Origin: an uncultured Eubacteriales bacterium
Lineage (GTDB): Bacteria; Bacillota; Clostridia; Saccharofermentanales; UBA5734
Length of the DNA: 64,000 bases
Assembly (NCBI GenBank): GCA_903835065.1
Contig: CAILLO010000077.1
Coordinates: 131,807-195,806, forward strand
Reading direction: 5' to 3'
The notes under the pieces are model-generated. The model made no database searches. It was not told the origin of the DNA and saw only the letters and a program-made list of their open reading frames with translations. Positions 30,959-41,098 of the stretch are shown here, piece after piece (the stretch's first letter is position 1; every line of letters starts with the position of its first letter). A program made the translations under genes and the position numbers.

Positions 30959-31654
30959 TCATTCCTGGGCGGCGCGCCCCGCGCGGCCGAGCATGCGGTT
31001 CAGGGCGTCGAGCACGGCGCGGACGACGGCGTCCTCTTCGCCGACGCCGGCGCGGATCGTAGAGGAGCCGAGCAGGACGAGCTCGCGGTCCCCGTCCTGG
31101 AAGGCGACCGCGGCGTCGATCGCGTCGAGGCCGGCGATCCGGTTCTTCTGGATCTCGAGGACCTGCAGCAGCCCGTCGGCGCCGAAGTAGGCGTGGACGG
31201 CCTCGAGGCAGGCGGCGGCCGCGGCGGTGCGACGGCCGCGCTCGGACGCGGGTCCGCGGGCCTGTCCTTCGAGGGACTGGCCGTCGAAGGACAGCGTGAC
31301 GGTCGTCTCGACGGAAGCGTGGTCGACGCGCACGGAGGTCGCGGCGAGCAGGAGGCGCGGCGCGGACCGGATGACGGTGGGCGTCGGGGAGGCGACGGCG
31401 ACGGTCGGCTCCATGTCGCGCTGGATCTGCGCGATGCTGATCGTCTTGTAGTCGACGGGGACGCCGAAGGCGGCCATCGTGCAGGACTGGATATCGCGGA
31501 CGAGCTGCTTCGGGGAGCGGGAGGTGTCGGCGAGGACGTGGATCTCGACGATCCGGCCCTCGTCGTCGGTGACGACCTTGGAGGCGGAAACGCCGGCGAT
31601 CGCGGAGATCAGCCGCTCGATGTCGGACGTCAGGACGGTCGCGTTCTCGGCCAT
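30959..31654 (-). CDS. Conserved hypothetical protein (two-domain, unknown function)
   Basis: MAENATVLTSDIERLISAIAGVSASKVVTDDEGRIVEIHVLADTSRSPKQLVRDIQSCTMAAFGVPVDYKTISIAQI. Confidence 0.75.
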   Translation of the reverse strand: MAENATVLTSDIERLISAIAGVSASKVVTDDEGRIVEIHVLADTSRSPKQLVRDIQSCTMAAFGVPVDYKTISIAQIQRDMEPTVAVASPTPTVIRSAPRLLLAATSVRVDHASVETTVTLSFDGQSLEGQARGPASERGRRTAAAAACLEAVHAYFGADGLLQVLEIQKNRIAGLDAIDAAVAFQDGDRELVLLGSSTIRAGVGEEDAVVRAVLDALNRMLGRAGRAAQE

Positions 31655-31741
31655 CTCGGAACTCCTTCTCCCTTGCGGGACCCTACGACCCGATTCTACC
31701 ACAACCCGGTCGCGGCGAGGGCTGCAGGGGCGGGCGCGGGA

Positions 31742-33055
31742 TCATTCGAGCGCGAGCATCGCCCAAAGGTTGTCCACGGCGAACACGAGCACCCGGCCGG
31801 TCGCGTCCTTGCGGAAGACGGCGCCGTCGGCGAGGCTGTTGACGTCGGTCGCGAGGTTCCAGTCGATCCGGTCGATCGCGGCCTTGTAATAGACGGCATC
31901 CCCGGTCATCCGGGCGATGCGGGCGGCGATCGCATAGGCCGGCACGCACTCGTCGGTCGAGACGGGCGAACCGGTTGCGAGGTCGTATGCGGCATAGACG
32001 GCGCCGGTGTCCATCACCTGCGTCCGCAGCCAGGCGAGGCTGCGCGGGTCGGCCTGTCCGACTTCGCAGAGGTGCAGGACGACCCGCAGGGACTCCAGCG
32101 TGTCGACCCAGGCATGCTCGCCCGTGAACGGAAGGTAGCCTCCGGACGCGGTGGAATACGCTTCGGCGTAGAGCGGCAGGTCATCTCCGAGGAGGCCGCC
32201 CTGCACGACCGCGAGATTCGCGGCGTAAACGGCCTTCCAGCGGCCGTCGAGGAGGGACAGCTGGCGCATCGCCTCGAAGTCGGCCTGGGACAGGCCGAGC
32301 GCCGCCACGGTGTCCAGGGGGCGCGGCGTCGGCGTCGGCAGGGGAGTCGACGTCGGGCCGGGGGTCGGGGTCAGGAACGTTTCGTCGGTCGGGGACGGGG
32401 CGGGCGAAGGCAGCACCGCCGTGCGGTCGGGGGCGAGCAGCCCCTGCGCGTCGAGCGTCGCGAGCAGCGCGTCGGACGTCGCGCGGCAGGCGGCCAGCAG
32501 GCGGGCGTCGTGCCAGTGGGCGTACCCTTCCGCGAGGAGTCGCGCATAGAGGAGCGAGTCGGCGGGCGAGGAAACTGACTGCGTCCCGGAATCGGACGGG
32601 CGGACGAGTCCGTCGCTCTCGACGAAGACCGAGGCGAAGGCTTTCTGGAGCGAGAGGAAGGACGACCGGCGGTCCTGCTCGAGTTCGTGCTGCAGGCGGA
32701 GCAGCTGGTCGGAGGCGGACATCGTGTCGGACGTCTCGAATGGCAGTGTGCCGTCCTTCGACGCCAGGAGGGCCTCGGACAGCAGGAACCCGTTCTTGCC
32801 GAGCAGCGCCTGCGAGGTCTTCCAGGCGTCGGCCGCGAGGGTGGCGTAGGAGGTCGTCGACAGGCCTCCGGCCGCGGAGGTCCGGCTGCCGGGCAGCGCG
32901 GCGTCGAATGCCGGTGCATCGCCGGTCGTCGCGCGGAAGAATCCGAAAGCATAGAGGACGGCGGCGGCCAGCAATCCCAGGCCGACGACGGCCACGAGGA
33001 CGACCGGCAGCAGGCGGACCTTCTTCTTCCTGCGGAACACGTACGCGTCGGGCAC
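31742..33055 (-). CDS. Membrane-anchored extracytoplasmic protein, possible (alpha/alpha) six-hairpin glycosidase-like, with Pro/Thr linker
   Basis: N-terminal RRKKKVRLLPVVLVAVVGLGLLAAAVLYAFGFF anchor; linker PSPAPSPTDETFLTPTPGPTSTPLPTPTPRP; GTG 33055 with SD GGGGG. Confidence 0.6.
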   Translation of the reverse strand: MPDAYVFRRKKKVRLLPVVLVAVVGLGLLAAAVLYAFGFFRATTGDAPAFDAALPGSRTSAAGGLSTTSYATLAADAWKTSQALLGKNGFLLSEALLASKDGTLPFETSDTMSASDQLLRLQHELEQDRRSSFLSLQKAFASVFVESDGLVRPSDSGTQSVSSPADSLLYARLLAEGYAHWHDARLLAACRATSDALLATLDAQGLLAPDRTAVLPSPAPSPTDETFLTPTPGPTSTPLPTPTPRPLDTVAALGLSQADFEAMRQLSLLDGRWKAVYAANLAVVQGGLLGDDLPLYAEAYSTASGGYLPFTGEHAWVDTLESLRVVLHLCEVGQADPRSLAWLRTQVMDTGAVYAAYDLATGSPVSTDECVPAYAIAARIARMTGDAVYYKAAIDRIDWNLATDVNSLADGAVFRKDATGRVLVFAVDNLWAMLALE

Positions 33056-33135
33056 GGCGAATCCCCCTATTCCGCCCCAGTATAGCATCCCGGAAGGGTG
33101 CGGCGGCGCGGCCCCCGGAGTATAATCGGTCCATC

Positions 33136-34482
33136 ATGAAGACGGTAGGCATCATCGCCGAGTACAACCCCTTCCACAACGGGCATGCACACCAGCTGGC
33201 CGAGGTGCGCCGCGCGTTCGGCGAGGACGCCGCGGTCGTCGTCGCCATGAGCGGCGACTTCACGCAGCGTGGCGAGCCCGCGATCGCCGACAAGTGGGTG
33301 CGCACCGAAACGGCCCTGCGCTGCGGCGTCGACGTCGTCCTCGAGATCCCCTTCGCCTTCGCCTGCGCGAGCGCCGAACGCTTCGCCTCCGGCGGCGTCG
33401 CGCTGCTCGCAGCGACGGGCGTCTGCGGACGCCTCGCCTTCGGCAGCGAGTCCGGATCGCTCGACGGCCTGCTCCCGCTCGTCGACGTGCTCGTCCGGGA
33501 ACCGGACGCTTTCCGGACCCTCCTCCGGGGCCGCCTCGACGAGGGTCTCTCCTTCCCCGCCGCTCGCCAGGCCGCGCTCGCCGCCTACCTCGCCGACGAA
33601 GGCCTTCCGGGAGACGCGTCGCTGCTCGGGGGTCCGAACGACATCCTCGCGGTCGAGTACCTGAAGGCCCTCCGCCGCCTGGGCGCCCGCGCTCCCGCCC
33701 CTTTCGCCGTCCTCCGCGCCGGCGCGGGCTACCACGACCCCGACGTCCCGGACGGCGCAAACGGCGAAGGTCCCGTCGTCGCTTCTGCGAGCTCCCTGCG
33801 CGCGGCCTTCCTCCGCCCCTTGTCCGTCGGCGGCGCGGGTACGGTCGATCGCGCCGGCCTCGGCGCGGCCTTCGCGGCCGTCCGCCGCGCGATGCCCCCC
33901 GCCTCGGCGGGCGCGCTGCTTGAAGCCGCCTCCTCCGGGTCCGCCCCGGTCGGCCCCGAGTCCCTCGCGCCCCTGCTCGTCACGCTGCTGCGCACGCTGC
34001 CGGCCGAGCGGCTCGACCGGATCTCGTCCATGGGCGAGGGCCTGTCCCGCCGCCTGCAGGACGCCGCCGCCGCGCTCGACCGCGAGCCGCGCGAACCCGG
34101 CGCCGGTCTCTATGCGACGCTGCTCGAGAAGGCCGCCACGCGACGCTTTCCCTCGACGCGCATCGCACGGGCTCTCGCGGCCCTCGCGGTCGGCCTCTCC
34201 GAGGAAGACCTCGCGTCGTTCGACGCGGCCGGCGGTCCGCGCTACCTGCGTGTGCTCGGCTTCACGAAGAAGGGCCGCTACCTGCTCAAGAAGATGCGGG
34301 ACAGCGCGACGCTGCCCCTTGTCACCAAGGCCTCCGACTTCCTCGAGCACGGGAGCGACCCCGTCCTGCAGCGGATGGCCGCGCTGGACCTCGCCGCGGC
34401 CGACGTGCGCGCCCTGGCGGTGCCGGACCCCGCCCTCCGACGGTGCGGCGCGGATTTTGACACGCCGGTGCGGATGCTGTAG
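33136..34482 (+). CDS. tmcAL: tRNA(Met) cytidine acetate ligase (TmcAL)-like nucleotidyltransferase
   Basis: [54 protein letters not shown]. Confidence 0.92.
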   Translation: MKTVGIIAEYNPFHNGHAHQLAEVRRAFGEDAAVVVAMSGDFTQRGEPAIADKWVRTETALRCGVDVVLEIPFAFACASAERFASGGVALLAATGVCGRLAFGSESGSLDGLLPLVDVLVREPDAFRTLLRGRLDEGLSFPAARQAALAAYLADEGLPGDASLLGGPNDILAVEYLKALRRLGARAPAPFAVLRAGAGYHDPDVPDGANGEGPVVASASSLRAAFLRPLSVGGAGTVDRAGLGAAFAAVRRAMPPASAGALLEAASSGSAPVGPESLAPLLVTLLRTLPAERLDRISSMGEGLSRRLQDAAAALDREPREPGAGLYATLLEKAATRRFPSTRIARALAALAVGLSEEDLASFDAAGGPRYLRVLGFTKKGRYLLKKMRDSATLPLVTKASDFLEHGSDPVLQRMAALDLAAADVRALAVPDPALRRCGADFDTPVRML

Positions 34483-34513
34483 TATTTTCGAAAAACCCGA
34501 AGGGAGGCCCGCC

Positions 34514-35737
34514 ATGAACGTCTTCGATGTCCTCGAGTCCCGCGGATTCATCGCGCAGGTGACCGACCGCGACGCGGTCCGGGAACTGCTCGGAAAGCCA
34601 GGTGCCACGTTCTATATCGGCTTCGATCCGACGGCGGACAGCCTCCACGTCGGGCACTTCCTGCAGCTCGTCGTGATGGCCCACATGCAGCGCGCCGGAC
34701 ACCGCCCGATCGCCCTGCTCGGCACGGGCACCGCGATGGTCGGCGACCCGTCGGGCAAGACCGACATGCGCAGGATGCTGACGCAGGAGCAGATCCAGCA
34801 CAACGCGGAATGCTTCCGCTCGCAGATGGCCCGCCTCGTCGACTTCACGGACGGACGCGCGCTGATGCCGGACAACGCCGAGTGGCTGCTGAAGCTCAAC
34901 TACGTCGAGTTCCTGCGGGAGATCGGCTCCTGCTTCTCCGTGAACCGCATGCTCGCCGCCGAGTGCTTCAAGTCGCGCCTCGAGACCGGCCTGTCCTTCC
35001 TCGAGTTCAATTACATGCCGATGCAGAGCTACGACTTCCTGCACCTTTTCCGGACCTACGGGTGCCGGCTCCAGCTCGGCGGGGACGACCAGTGGTCGAA
35101 CATCCTCGGCGGTACGGAGCTGATCCGCAAGAAGGAGGGCGTCGACGCCTTCGGCCTGACCTTCCGGCTGCTCACGACCAGCGAAGGCAAGAAGATGGGC
35201 AAGACCGAGAAGGGCGCCGTCTGGCTCGACCCGGAGAAGACCTCGCCGTTCGACTTCTACCAGTACTGGCGCAACATCGACGACGCCGACGTCGCGAACT
35301 GCCTGCGCCTGCTGACCTTCCTCCCGCTGGAGGAGATCGCCGAGCTGACGGACCGCAAGGACGAGTCGATCAACCAGGCCAAGAAGGTGCTGGCGCGCGA
35401 AGTGACGGCGCTGGTGCACGGCGCGGAGAAGGCCGACGAGGCCCTCCGGCTGGCCGAGGACCTGTTCGAGAAGGGCGGCCGGAGCGGCTCCATGCCGACG
35501 ACGACCCTGTCCGAAGCAGACCTGGCGAAGGGCGTCCAGCTGGTCGACCTGCTGGTCGCGACGGGGCTCGCGCCGTCGAAGGGCGAGGCGCGGCGGCTCG
35601 TGCAGCAGGGCGGCGTCTTCGTGAACGAGGCGCCGGCCGGGGACGTCGCACGGACCGTCGGGACGGCGGACCTGACGGGGGACGAGATCGTCCTGCGCAA
35701 GGGCAAGAAGAGCTGGCACCGCATCGTCGTCGGCTGA
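34514..35737 (+). CDS. tyrS: Tyrosine--tRNA ligase
   Basis: [53 protein letters not shown]-terminal S4 domain. Confidence 0.97.
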   Translation: MNVFDVLESRGFIAQVTDRDAVRELLGKPGATFYIGFDPTADSLHVGHFLQLVVMAHMQRAGHRPIALLGTGTAMVGDPSGKTDMRRMLTQEQIQHNAECFRSQMARLVDFTDGRALMPDNAEWLLKLNYVEFLREIGSCFSVNRMLAAECFKSRLETGLSFLEFNYMPMQSYDFLHLFRTYGCRLQLGGDDQWSNILGGTELIRKKEGVDAFGLTFRLLTTSEGKKMGKTEKGAVWLDPEKTSPFDFYQYWRNIDDADVANCLRLLTFLPLEEIAELTDRKDESINQAKKVLAREVTALVHGAEKADEALRLAEDLFEKGGRSGSMPTTTLSEADLAKGVQLVDLLVATGLAPSKGEARRLVQQGGVFVNEAPAGDVARTVGTADLTGDEIVLRKGKKSWHRIVVG

Positions 35738-35771
35738 GGCGGATGGCGCAAGCGTCAGGGCGGACATGCAA

Positions 35772-35800
35772 AAGGGACGGTCGAAGGACCGTCCCTTTTT
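35772..35800 (+). terminator. Rho-independent terminator
   Basis: AGGGACGGTC-gaag-GACCGTCCCTTTTT. Confidence 0.85.
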
Positions 35801-35841
35801 CTCGTGTCTGGGAGCTCTGGAGGCGGGTGCCTCGGAAGGAC

Positions 35842-36102
35842 CTACTTCGCGGCGTTGTTCGCCTTGGCGATGCGGGATTTCCGGCGGGCGGCCGTGTTCT
35901 TGTGGAGGTATCCCTTCGCGACGGACTTGTCGAGAACGACCTGGGCGGTCTTGACGGCTTCGTCCTTCGCGGGGTCGGACGCGGCGACGGCGGCCTTGGC
36001 CTTCTTCACCACGGTACGGATCGCGCTCTTCTGCATCTTGTTGGTCTCGGTCTTCTTTTCGGTGACGCTCACGCGCTTGATGGCGGACTTGATGTTCGGC
36101 AT
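35842..36102 (-). CDS. rpsT: 30S ribosomal protein S20
   Basis: MPNIKSAIKRVSVTEKKTETNKMQKSAIRTVVKKAKAAV...KGYLHKNTAARRKSRIAKANNAAK. Confidence 0.96.
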   Translation of the reverse strand: MPNIKSAIKRVSVTEKKTETNKMQKSAIRTVVKKAKAAVAASDPAKDEAVKTAQVVLDKSVAKGYLHKNTAARRKSRIAKANNAAK

Positions 36103-36243
36103 TTCTTCACCTCCTGTCCAGAACTCCATGAATGATACCACGGGCCTCCGCGTCTGTGCAAGACCGAGATGCAGGCGTTGCAGGACAATCGGCCAGGATG
36201 TGGTATAGTGGGGTCGATGAACAAACGAATCAAGGAGGATTCC

Positions 36244-38334
36244 ATGGCCGACCAGAAACCGGCGCGTCGATTTGGCGCGTCCAATCCCCAACCCCGCAAC
36301 CAGGGCGCAGAAGGCGCCGAAAGACCCGCGAACGCAGCAGCAAGAGCGCCCTCGGGGCGCTCCCCGCAGCCCCCCCGCCAGCCCCGCCGCACCGACGGCA
36401 CCCCCGGAGCGCAGCCGCAGGGCGGCTCCGCCCGCCCCCCCCAGCGTCCCCAGGGAGCCCGTCCGCCGCAGGGTGGTCGCGCCCCGCAGGCGCCCCGCCC
36501 CCCCCGGTCTCCCCAGGCCGGCGCCGGAGCCCCCCGCCCGACGCCCCGTCCGCAGGGCGAAGCCCGCAAGCCGGCTCCCCGCCCGAGCGCCACGCGCCCG
36601 CAGCCCCGTCCCAGCGCGGTTCCCCGCATCGCGGCGGGACAGGCGTCCGTCCCCGCCGTCGACGGCGCGGCGCCCCGCCTCAAGGTGATCCCGCTCAGCG
36701 GACTGTCCGAGATCGGCAAGAACATGACCGTCTTCGAGTACGGCAACGACATGATCGTCGTCGACTGCGGACTCGGCTTCCCCGAAGAGGACATGCCCGG
36801 CGTCGACCTCGTGATCCCCGACATGTCCTACGTCTTCAAGAACCGGCAGAAGGTCCGCGGCGTCTTCCTGACGCACGGCCACGAGGACCACATCGGTGCC
36901 CTCCCCTGGCTGATGAAGGAGGTCAAGGCGCCTCTCTACGGCCTGCCGCTGGCCCTCGCGCTCGCGAAGATCAAGATGGAGGACAAGCAGCTCGCCTCCT
37001 CCGTCAAGTTCATGAAGACGCTGCCGGGCGACATCATCCAGGCCGGCGCCTTCTCCGTGGAGTTCATCCACGCGACGCACAGCATCGCCGACGCCGCCCA
37101 CCTCGCGATCCACACGCCCGTCGGCACGATCGTGCATTCGGGCGACTTCAAGATCGACTACACGCCGATCGACGGCGGTCCGCCGGACCTCGGCCGTCTC
37201 GCGGCGCTCGGCGCCGAAGGCGTGCTCCTCCTGATGTGCGAGAGCACGAACGTGGAGAAGCGCGGCTACACGATGTCCGAGAGCAAGGTCGGCGAGACCT
37301 TCATCGACCTGTTCCAGAACGCGACGGGCCGCATCATCATCGCCACCTTCTCGTCGAACGTCCACCGCATGCAGCAGATCTTCACCGCGGCGGAGCGCTA
37401 CGGCCGCAAGGTCGCGCTGGTGGGCCGCAGCATGCTCAAGGTGTTCGGCGCGGCGAACGAGCTCGGCTACATCAAGATGCAGCCCGGCACGCTGATCGAC
37501 ATCGAGCGCATCGACGACTACGACCCCGACGAACTCGTGATCCTGTCGACGGGCAGCCAGGGCGAGCCGATGTCCGCGCTGACCCGAATGGCCTTCTCGG
37601 AGCACAAGAAGGTCGAGATCGTCCGCGGCGACACCGTGATCCTGTCCGCGAGCCCGATCCCCGGCAACGAGAAGGCGATCTACAAGGTCGTCAACGAGCT
37701 GTTCCGCCGCGGCGCGGACGTGGTCTACGAGTCGCTCGCCGAAGTGCATGTCTCCGGGCACGCCTGCCAGGAGGAGCTCAAGCTCATGCACCAACTGGTG
37801 AAGCCGAAGTTCTTCCTCCCCGTCCACGGCGAATACCGCCACCTGTCGCGCCACGCACAGCTCGCGAACCGCATGGGCACGCCCTGGGAGAACATCTTCC
37901 TGCTCGGCAACGGGGATATCCTCGAGCTGTCCGCGGACACGGCGAAGATCGCCGGCTACGTCAGCGCGACCGACGTCCTGATCGACGGCACGGGCCTCGG
38001 CGAAGCCGGCAACCTCGTGCTGCGCGACCGCAAGCTCCTGGCCGAGGACGGCATGCTGTCCGTCAGCATCGCCCTCTGGGCCGACGACGGGACGCTCGCC
38101 GCCGACCCCGACATCCAGGCGCGCGGCTTCCTGTATGAAGCCGAGGCGGAGCGCGTGATCGAGGAGTCCCGCTCCAAGATCCTCACGTTCCTGCAGCGCG
38201 CGGCGGCGGCCAACAAGCCGATCGCCGAGATGATCCGCACGAACGCCCTGCGCGACCAGCTGCGCGACTTCCTGCACGAGCGCACCCAGCGCCGACCGGT
38301 CGTGCTGGTCAGCCTGATGGAGATCGAACCCTAG
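36244..38334 (+). CDS. rnj: Ribonuclease J with long Pro/Arg/Gln/Gly-rich N-terminal extension
   Basis: VFLTHGHEDHIGALPWLMKE; NVEKRGYTMSESKVGETF; HVSGHACQEELKLMHQLVKPKFFLPVHGEYRHL. SD AAGGAGG before ATG 36244. Confidence 0.95.
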   Translation: MADQKPARRFGASNPQPRNQGAEGAERPANAAARAPSGRSPQPPRQPRRTDGTPGAQPQGGSARPPQRPQGARPPQGGRAPQAPRPPRSPQAGAGAPRPTPRPQGEARKPAPRPSATRPQPRPSAVPRIAAGQASVPAVDGAAPRLKVIPLSGLSEIGKNMTVFEYGNDMIVVDCGLGFPEEDMPGVDLVIPDMSYVFKNRQKVRGVFLTHGHEDHIGALPWLMKEVKAPLYGLPLALALAKIKMEDKQLASSVKFMKTLPGDIIQAGAFSVEFIHATHSIADAAHLAIHTPVGTIVHSGDFKIDYTPIDGGPPDLGRLAALGAEGVLLLMCESTNVEKRGYTMSESKVGETFIDLFQNATGRIIIATFSSNVHRMQQIFTAAERYGRKVALVGRSMLKVFGAANELGYIKMQPGTLIDIERIDDYDPDELVILSTGSQGEPMSALTRMAFSEHKKVEIVRGDTVILSASPIPGNEKAIYKVVNELFRRGADVVYESLAEVHVSGHACQEELKLMHQLVKPKFFLPVHGEYRHLSRHAQLANRMGTPWENIFLLGNGDILELSADTAKIAGYVSATDVLIDGTGLGEAGNLVLRDRKLLAEDGMLSVSIALWADDGTLAADPDIQARGFLYEAEAERVIEESRSKILTFLQRAAAANKPIAEMIRTNALRDQLRDFLHERTQRRPVVLVSLMEIEP

Positions 38335-38360
38335 TCCCACGTTCCCGAACAACGCACGAA

Positions 38361-38402
38361 GGACCCGTCCGCTTCCGTCGATCGGAGCCGGGCGGGTCCT
38401 CT
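38361..38402. terminator. Stem-loop terminator after RNase J
   Basis: GGACCCG(tccgcttccgtcgatcggagccggg)CGGGTCC. Confidence 0.55.
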
Positions 38403-38509
38403 TCCGTCCCCCGGGAACCGCCGAGACTTCGCGAACGGCTGTTTTCCGGGCTTCCAACGGAATCCGGAACGCGCTATGCTTCAGGAAGGAAGACCGGAGG
38501 AGGTGTCGG

Positions 38510-38860
38510 ATGGGCCATCAACGCAGAAGTCTGGAATCCTATCGCAGGGAGTTCCGGGAGGACTGGCAGCGCGAGGACCTGGGCCGGGAGGAAGAGCGGA
38601 AGGTCTGGAAGGACCTGAAGAAAGGCATCCCGTTGCCATCGGACGTCTTCGAGGACACCAGCGGCTTCGAGACCCACTATTTTCGCCGGAAAGTCACGGG
38701 GGAGCTCACCGAGGACGAACTCGGGGAACTGATGCGGTACCGGAAGCTCGACTCGCTCCGGGACCTCGCGGCGTCCGCGCGGGTCGTCCGGTGCGTGCTG
38801 GTCGCCCTCCTGGTCGTCGCGGCCCTCGCCCTGTTCCTGCTCCTGGTCCACGCGATCTAG
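38510..38860 (+). CDS. Hypothetical small protein with C-terminal TM helix
   Basis: 116 aa, charged N-terminus, C-terminal VVRCVLVALLVVAALALFLLLVHAI. Confidence 0.6.
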   Translation: MGHQRRSLESYRREFREDWQREDLGREEERKVWKDLKKGIPLPSDVFEDTSGFETHYFRRKVTGELTEDELGELMRYRKLDSLRDLAASARVVRCVLVALLVVAALALFLLLVHAI

Positions 38861-38893
38861 GCGGCGGCCTCCGGGGCCGCGGACCGCGGGCGC

Positions 38894-38940
38894 ACGAAGC
38901 CCTCCGCACCCGGTCTTCCGGGCACGGAGGGCTTCTTCGT
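38894..38940. terminator. Bidirectional terminator
   Basis: ACGAAGCCCTCCG...CGGAGGGCTTCTTCGT between convergent genes. Confidence 0.65.
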
Positions 38941-38962
38941 GGAGCGAGGCGGGCTCGGGGCT

Positions 38963-39604
38963 CTAGCCGCGGGCCTTGATCGCCGCTGCGGCCGCTTCCG
39001 CGGCGGAGGCCGCGTCGGGGGCGTACAGGTCGGCGCCGATGCTCTTGCAGAAGGTCTCGTTGACCGGCGCGCCGCCGACCATGATGACGAACTTGTTCCG
39101 GACGCCGGCGGCCACGGCGGCCTCGACGACGGCCTTCATCTCGTTCATCGTGGTGGTGAGCAGGGCGGAGCAGCAGATGACCTGGACGTTGTTCTCGATC
39201 GCGGCGGCGACGAACTTGTCGGCCGGGACGTCGGTGCCGATGTCGATGACCTCGAGGCCCTTGCCTTCCATCATCATCGCGACCAGGTTCTTGCCGATGT
39301 CGTGCAGGTCGCCCTTGACGGTTCCGATGAGGACCTTGCCGCTGGCCTTGACGCCCTGGGAGGCGAGCAGGGGCTTCAGGATCTCGGTGCCGGCCTTCAT
39401 GGCGCGCGCGGCGATCAGGACGTCGGGGACGTAGACTTCGTTGTTCTTGAATTTGCCGCCGATGATGCCCATGCCCGCGAGCAGGCCCTGGTTGAGCACG
39501 TCGGACGCGGGCACGCCGGCGTCCAGCGCTTCCTGCACCATGACCTTGACGTCCTTGGCCTTGCCCTTCTGCAGCGCTTCCGAGATCAGATCGAGGATTT
39601 CCAT
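38963..39604 (-). CDS. Cobalamin/corrinoid-binding protein (MtbC/MttC-like)
   Basis: GKVLIGTVKGDLHDIGKNLVAMMMEG (DxHxxG) and C-terminal VMVGGAPVNETFCKSIGADLYAPDAASA. Confidence 0.93.
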   Translation of the reverse strand: MEILDLISEALQKGKAKDVKVMVQEALDAGVPASDVLNQGLLAGMGIIGGKFKNNEVYVPDVLIAARAMKAGTEILKPLLASQGVKASGKVLIGTVKGDLHDIGKNLVAMMMEGKGLEVIDIGTDVPADKFVAAAIENNVQVICCSALLTTTMNEMKAVVEAAVAAGVRNKFVIMVGGAPVNETFCKSIGADLYAPDAASAAEAAAAAIKARG

Positions 39605-39651
39605 GTCTCATTCCTCCCATATCCTGCCCCGGGTCTTCCGAGGCTGTTCCG

Positions 39652-41004
39652 CTATTTCTCGAGCCGCGCCGAAGACGCCGCCGGCTTGACCTTGCCGCGC
39701 GATTCCCGAAACTTGCCCGGGGTCACGCCCGTCATCCGCTTGAACACCTTGGAGAAGTAGCTCTGGCCCTCGAAACCGGCCAGCGTCGACACGTCGACGA
39801 GCTGGATCGAGTCGTTGAGCAGCATCTTCTTGGCGGACTCCACGCGGATCCGGTTCACGAAGACGTTGAAGTTGTCCTTCATCTCCTCCTTGAAGACCCG
39901 GCTGAAGTAGGCCGGGCTGAGGTACACGTGCGACGCGGCCTCCTCCAGGGTGATGCGGTTCATGTAGTTCTTGCGGATGTAGTCCACCGCGCGGTAGATC
40001 ACGTCCGCATGCTTGACTTCCGACAGGTTGAAGACCTGGTCCGTGAAGCGGGCCATGATGCCGGACAGCCAGTAGGCGAGGTCCTCGACGTTGCGGAAGC
40101 TGTTGATGCGGTTGAGGTAGCCGTAGTTGAGGCCGAAGATCTGCTGCGCGTCTGCGCCGCCCTTGATCGCGGCGCGGGACAGTAGCACGACCAGCTCGAG
40201 CACGCGGGCGCGGATGATGTCGAAGCTGCCGCCGCTTGCGAAGAAGATGTGGCCCAGGATCTCGTTGAGGACGCGTTGCGCGCCGGGCCGGTCGCCGATC
40301 TCGATCAGGTCGAGGAGCTCGCGCTCCTTTTCCATCGGATAGGCCTCCATGCCCTCGGGCTGGCCGATGTCCTTGATCGAGCGGATATGTTCCCAGATTT
40401 CGGCCTGCAGTTCGCCGGAGCTCTTTCGGGCGTCGACGTCGGCATAGGAATCGTCGGACAGCGACTTCGCGACGTGGGCGAGCAGGTCGCACAGGCTGTT
40501 CACGCGCTGCGGGGCGATCACGGGGACGCTCTCCATCTGGCGGCGCAGCGACGGGATGAATTCGTTCGCGATCCCGTTCTTGGCCATGATTTCGTCGATC
40601 AGGAACTCGTCGGGGTCGATCATGTGCACGGGCCCGCCGAGCAGGGCGCCGACCACGACGCCACCGGACAGGACGGGCGAGGCCCAGTGCGTCAGGCCCA
40701 TCGGGCAGAAATAGACGTACTTGCCGCCGAAGCGCTCGGCCTGGTAGGAGCCGTAGAGGTGCGAATTGGTGCAGGCGTCGGCCTCGGAGGAGCCTTCGGG
40801 GATGCGGGAGCGGAAGATCTCGCCCGCGATCTCGCACACCGTGTGGCGGCCGTGCTGCCTATCCGCGACGTGCAGGGTCTCCCCCATCGCGCTGACCACC
40901 ATGCACGGGACGCCGGTCGACCGCTCGTAGTCGTCCGCGGCACGGAACAGGCGTTCCATGTCGTAGTTCGGGGCGAGCGTCTGCGGCAGCGAGAAGCGGA
41001 CCAT
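39652..41004 (-). CDS. PocR-domain AraC-family regulator
   Basis: CEIAGEIFRSRIPEGSSEADACTNSHLYGSYQAERFGGKYVYFCPMGLTHWASPV (PocR-like) and AraC HTH RITLEEAASHVYLSPAYFSRVFKEEMKDNF. Confidence 0.9.
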   Translation of the reverse strand: MVRFSLPQTLAPNYDMERLFRAADDYERSTGVPCMVVSAMGETLHVADRQHGRHTVCEIAGEIFRSRIPEGSSEADACTNSHLYGSYQAERFGGKYVYFCPMGLTHWASPVLSGGVVVGALLGGPVHMIDPDEFLIDEIMAKNGIANEFIPSLRRQMESVPVIAPQRVNSLCDLLAHVAKSLSDDSYADVDARKSSGELQAEIWEHIRSIKDIGQPEGMEAYPMEKERELLDLIEIGDRPGAQRVLNEILGHIFFASGGSFDIIRARVLELVVLLSRAAIKGGADAQQIFGLNYGYLNRINSFRNVEDLAYWLSGIMARFTDQVFNLSEVKHADVIYRAVDYIRKNYMNRITLEEAASHVYLSPAYFSRVFKEEMKDNFNVFVNRIRVESAKKMLLNDSIQLVDVSTLAGFEGQSYFSKVFKRMTGVTPGKFRESRGKVKPAASSARLEK

Positions 41005-41098
41005 CGAGTGCCCTCCGGGAAATCCTTCTTTCTGGATTGTATTCTATCCCGGAGGGTCAGGATGCAACGGTCTTGTCTCGATTTGTATTTTCTTGCAC

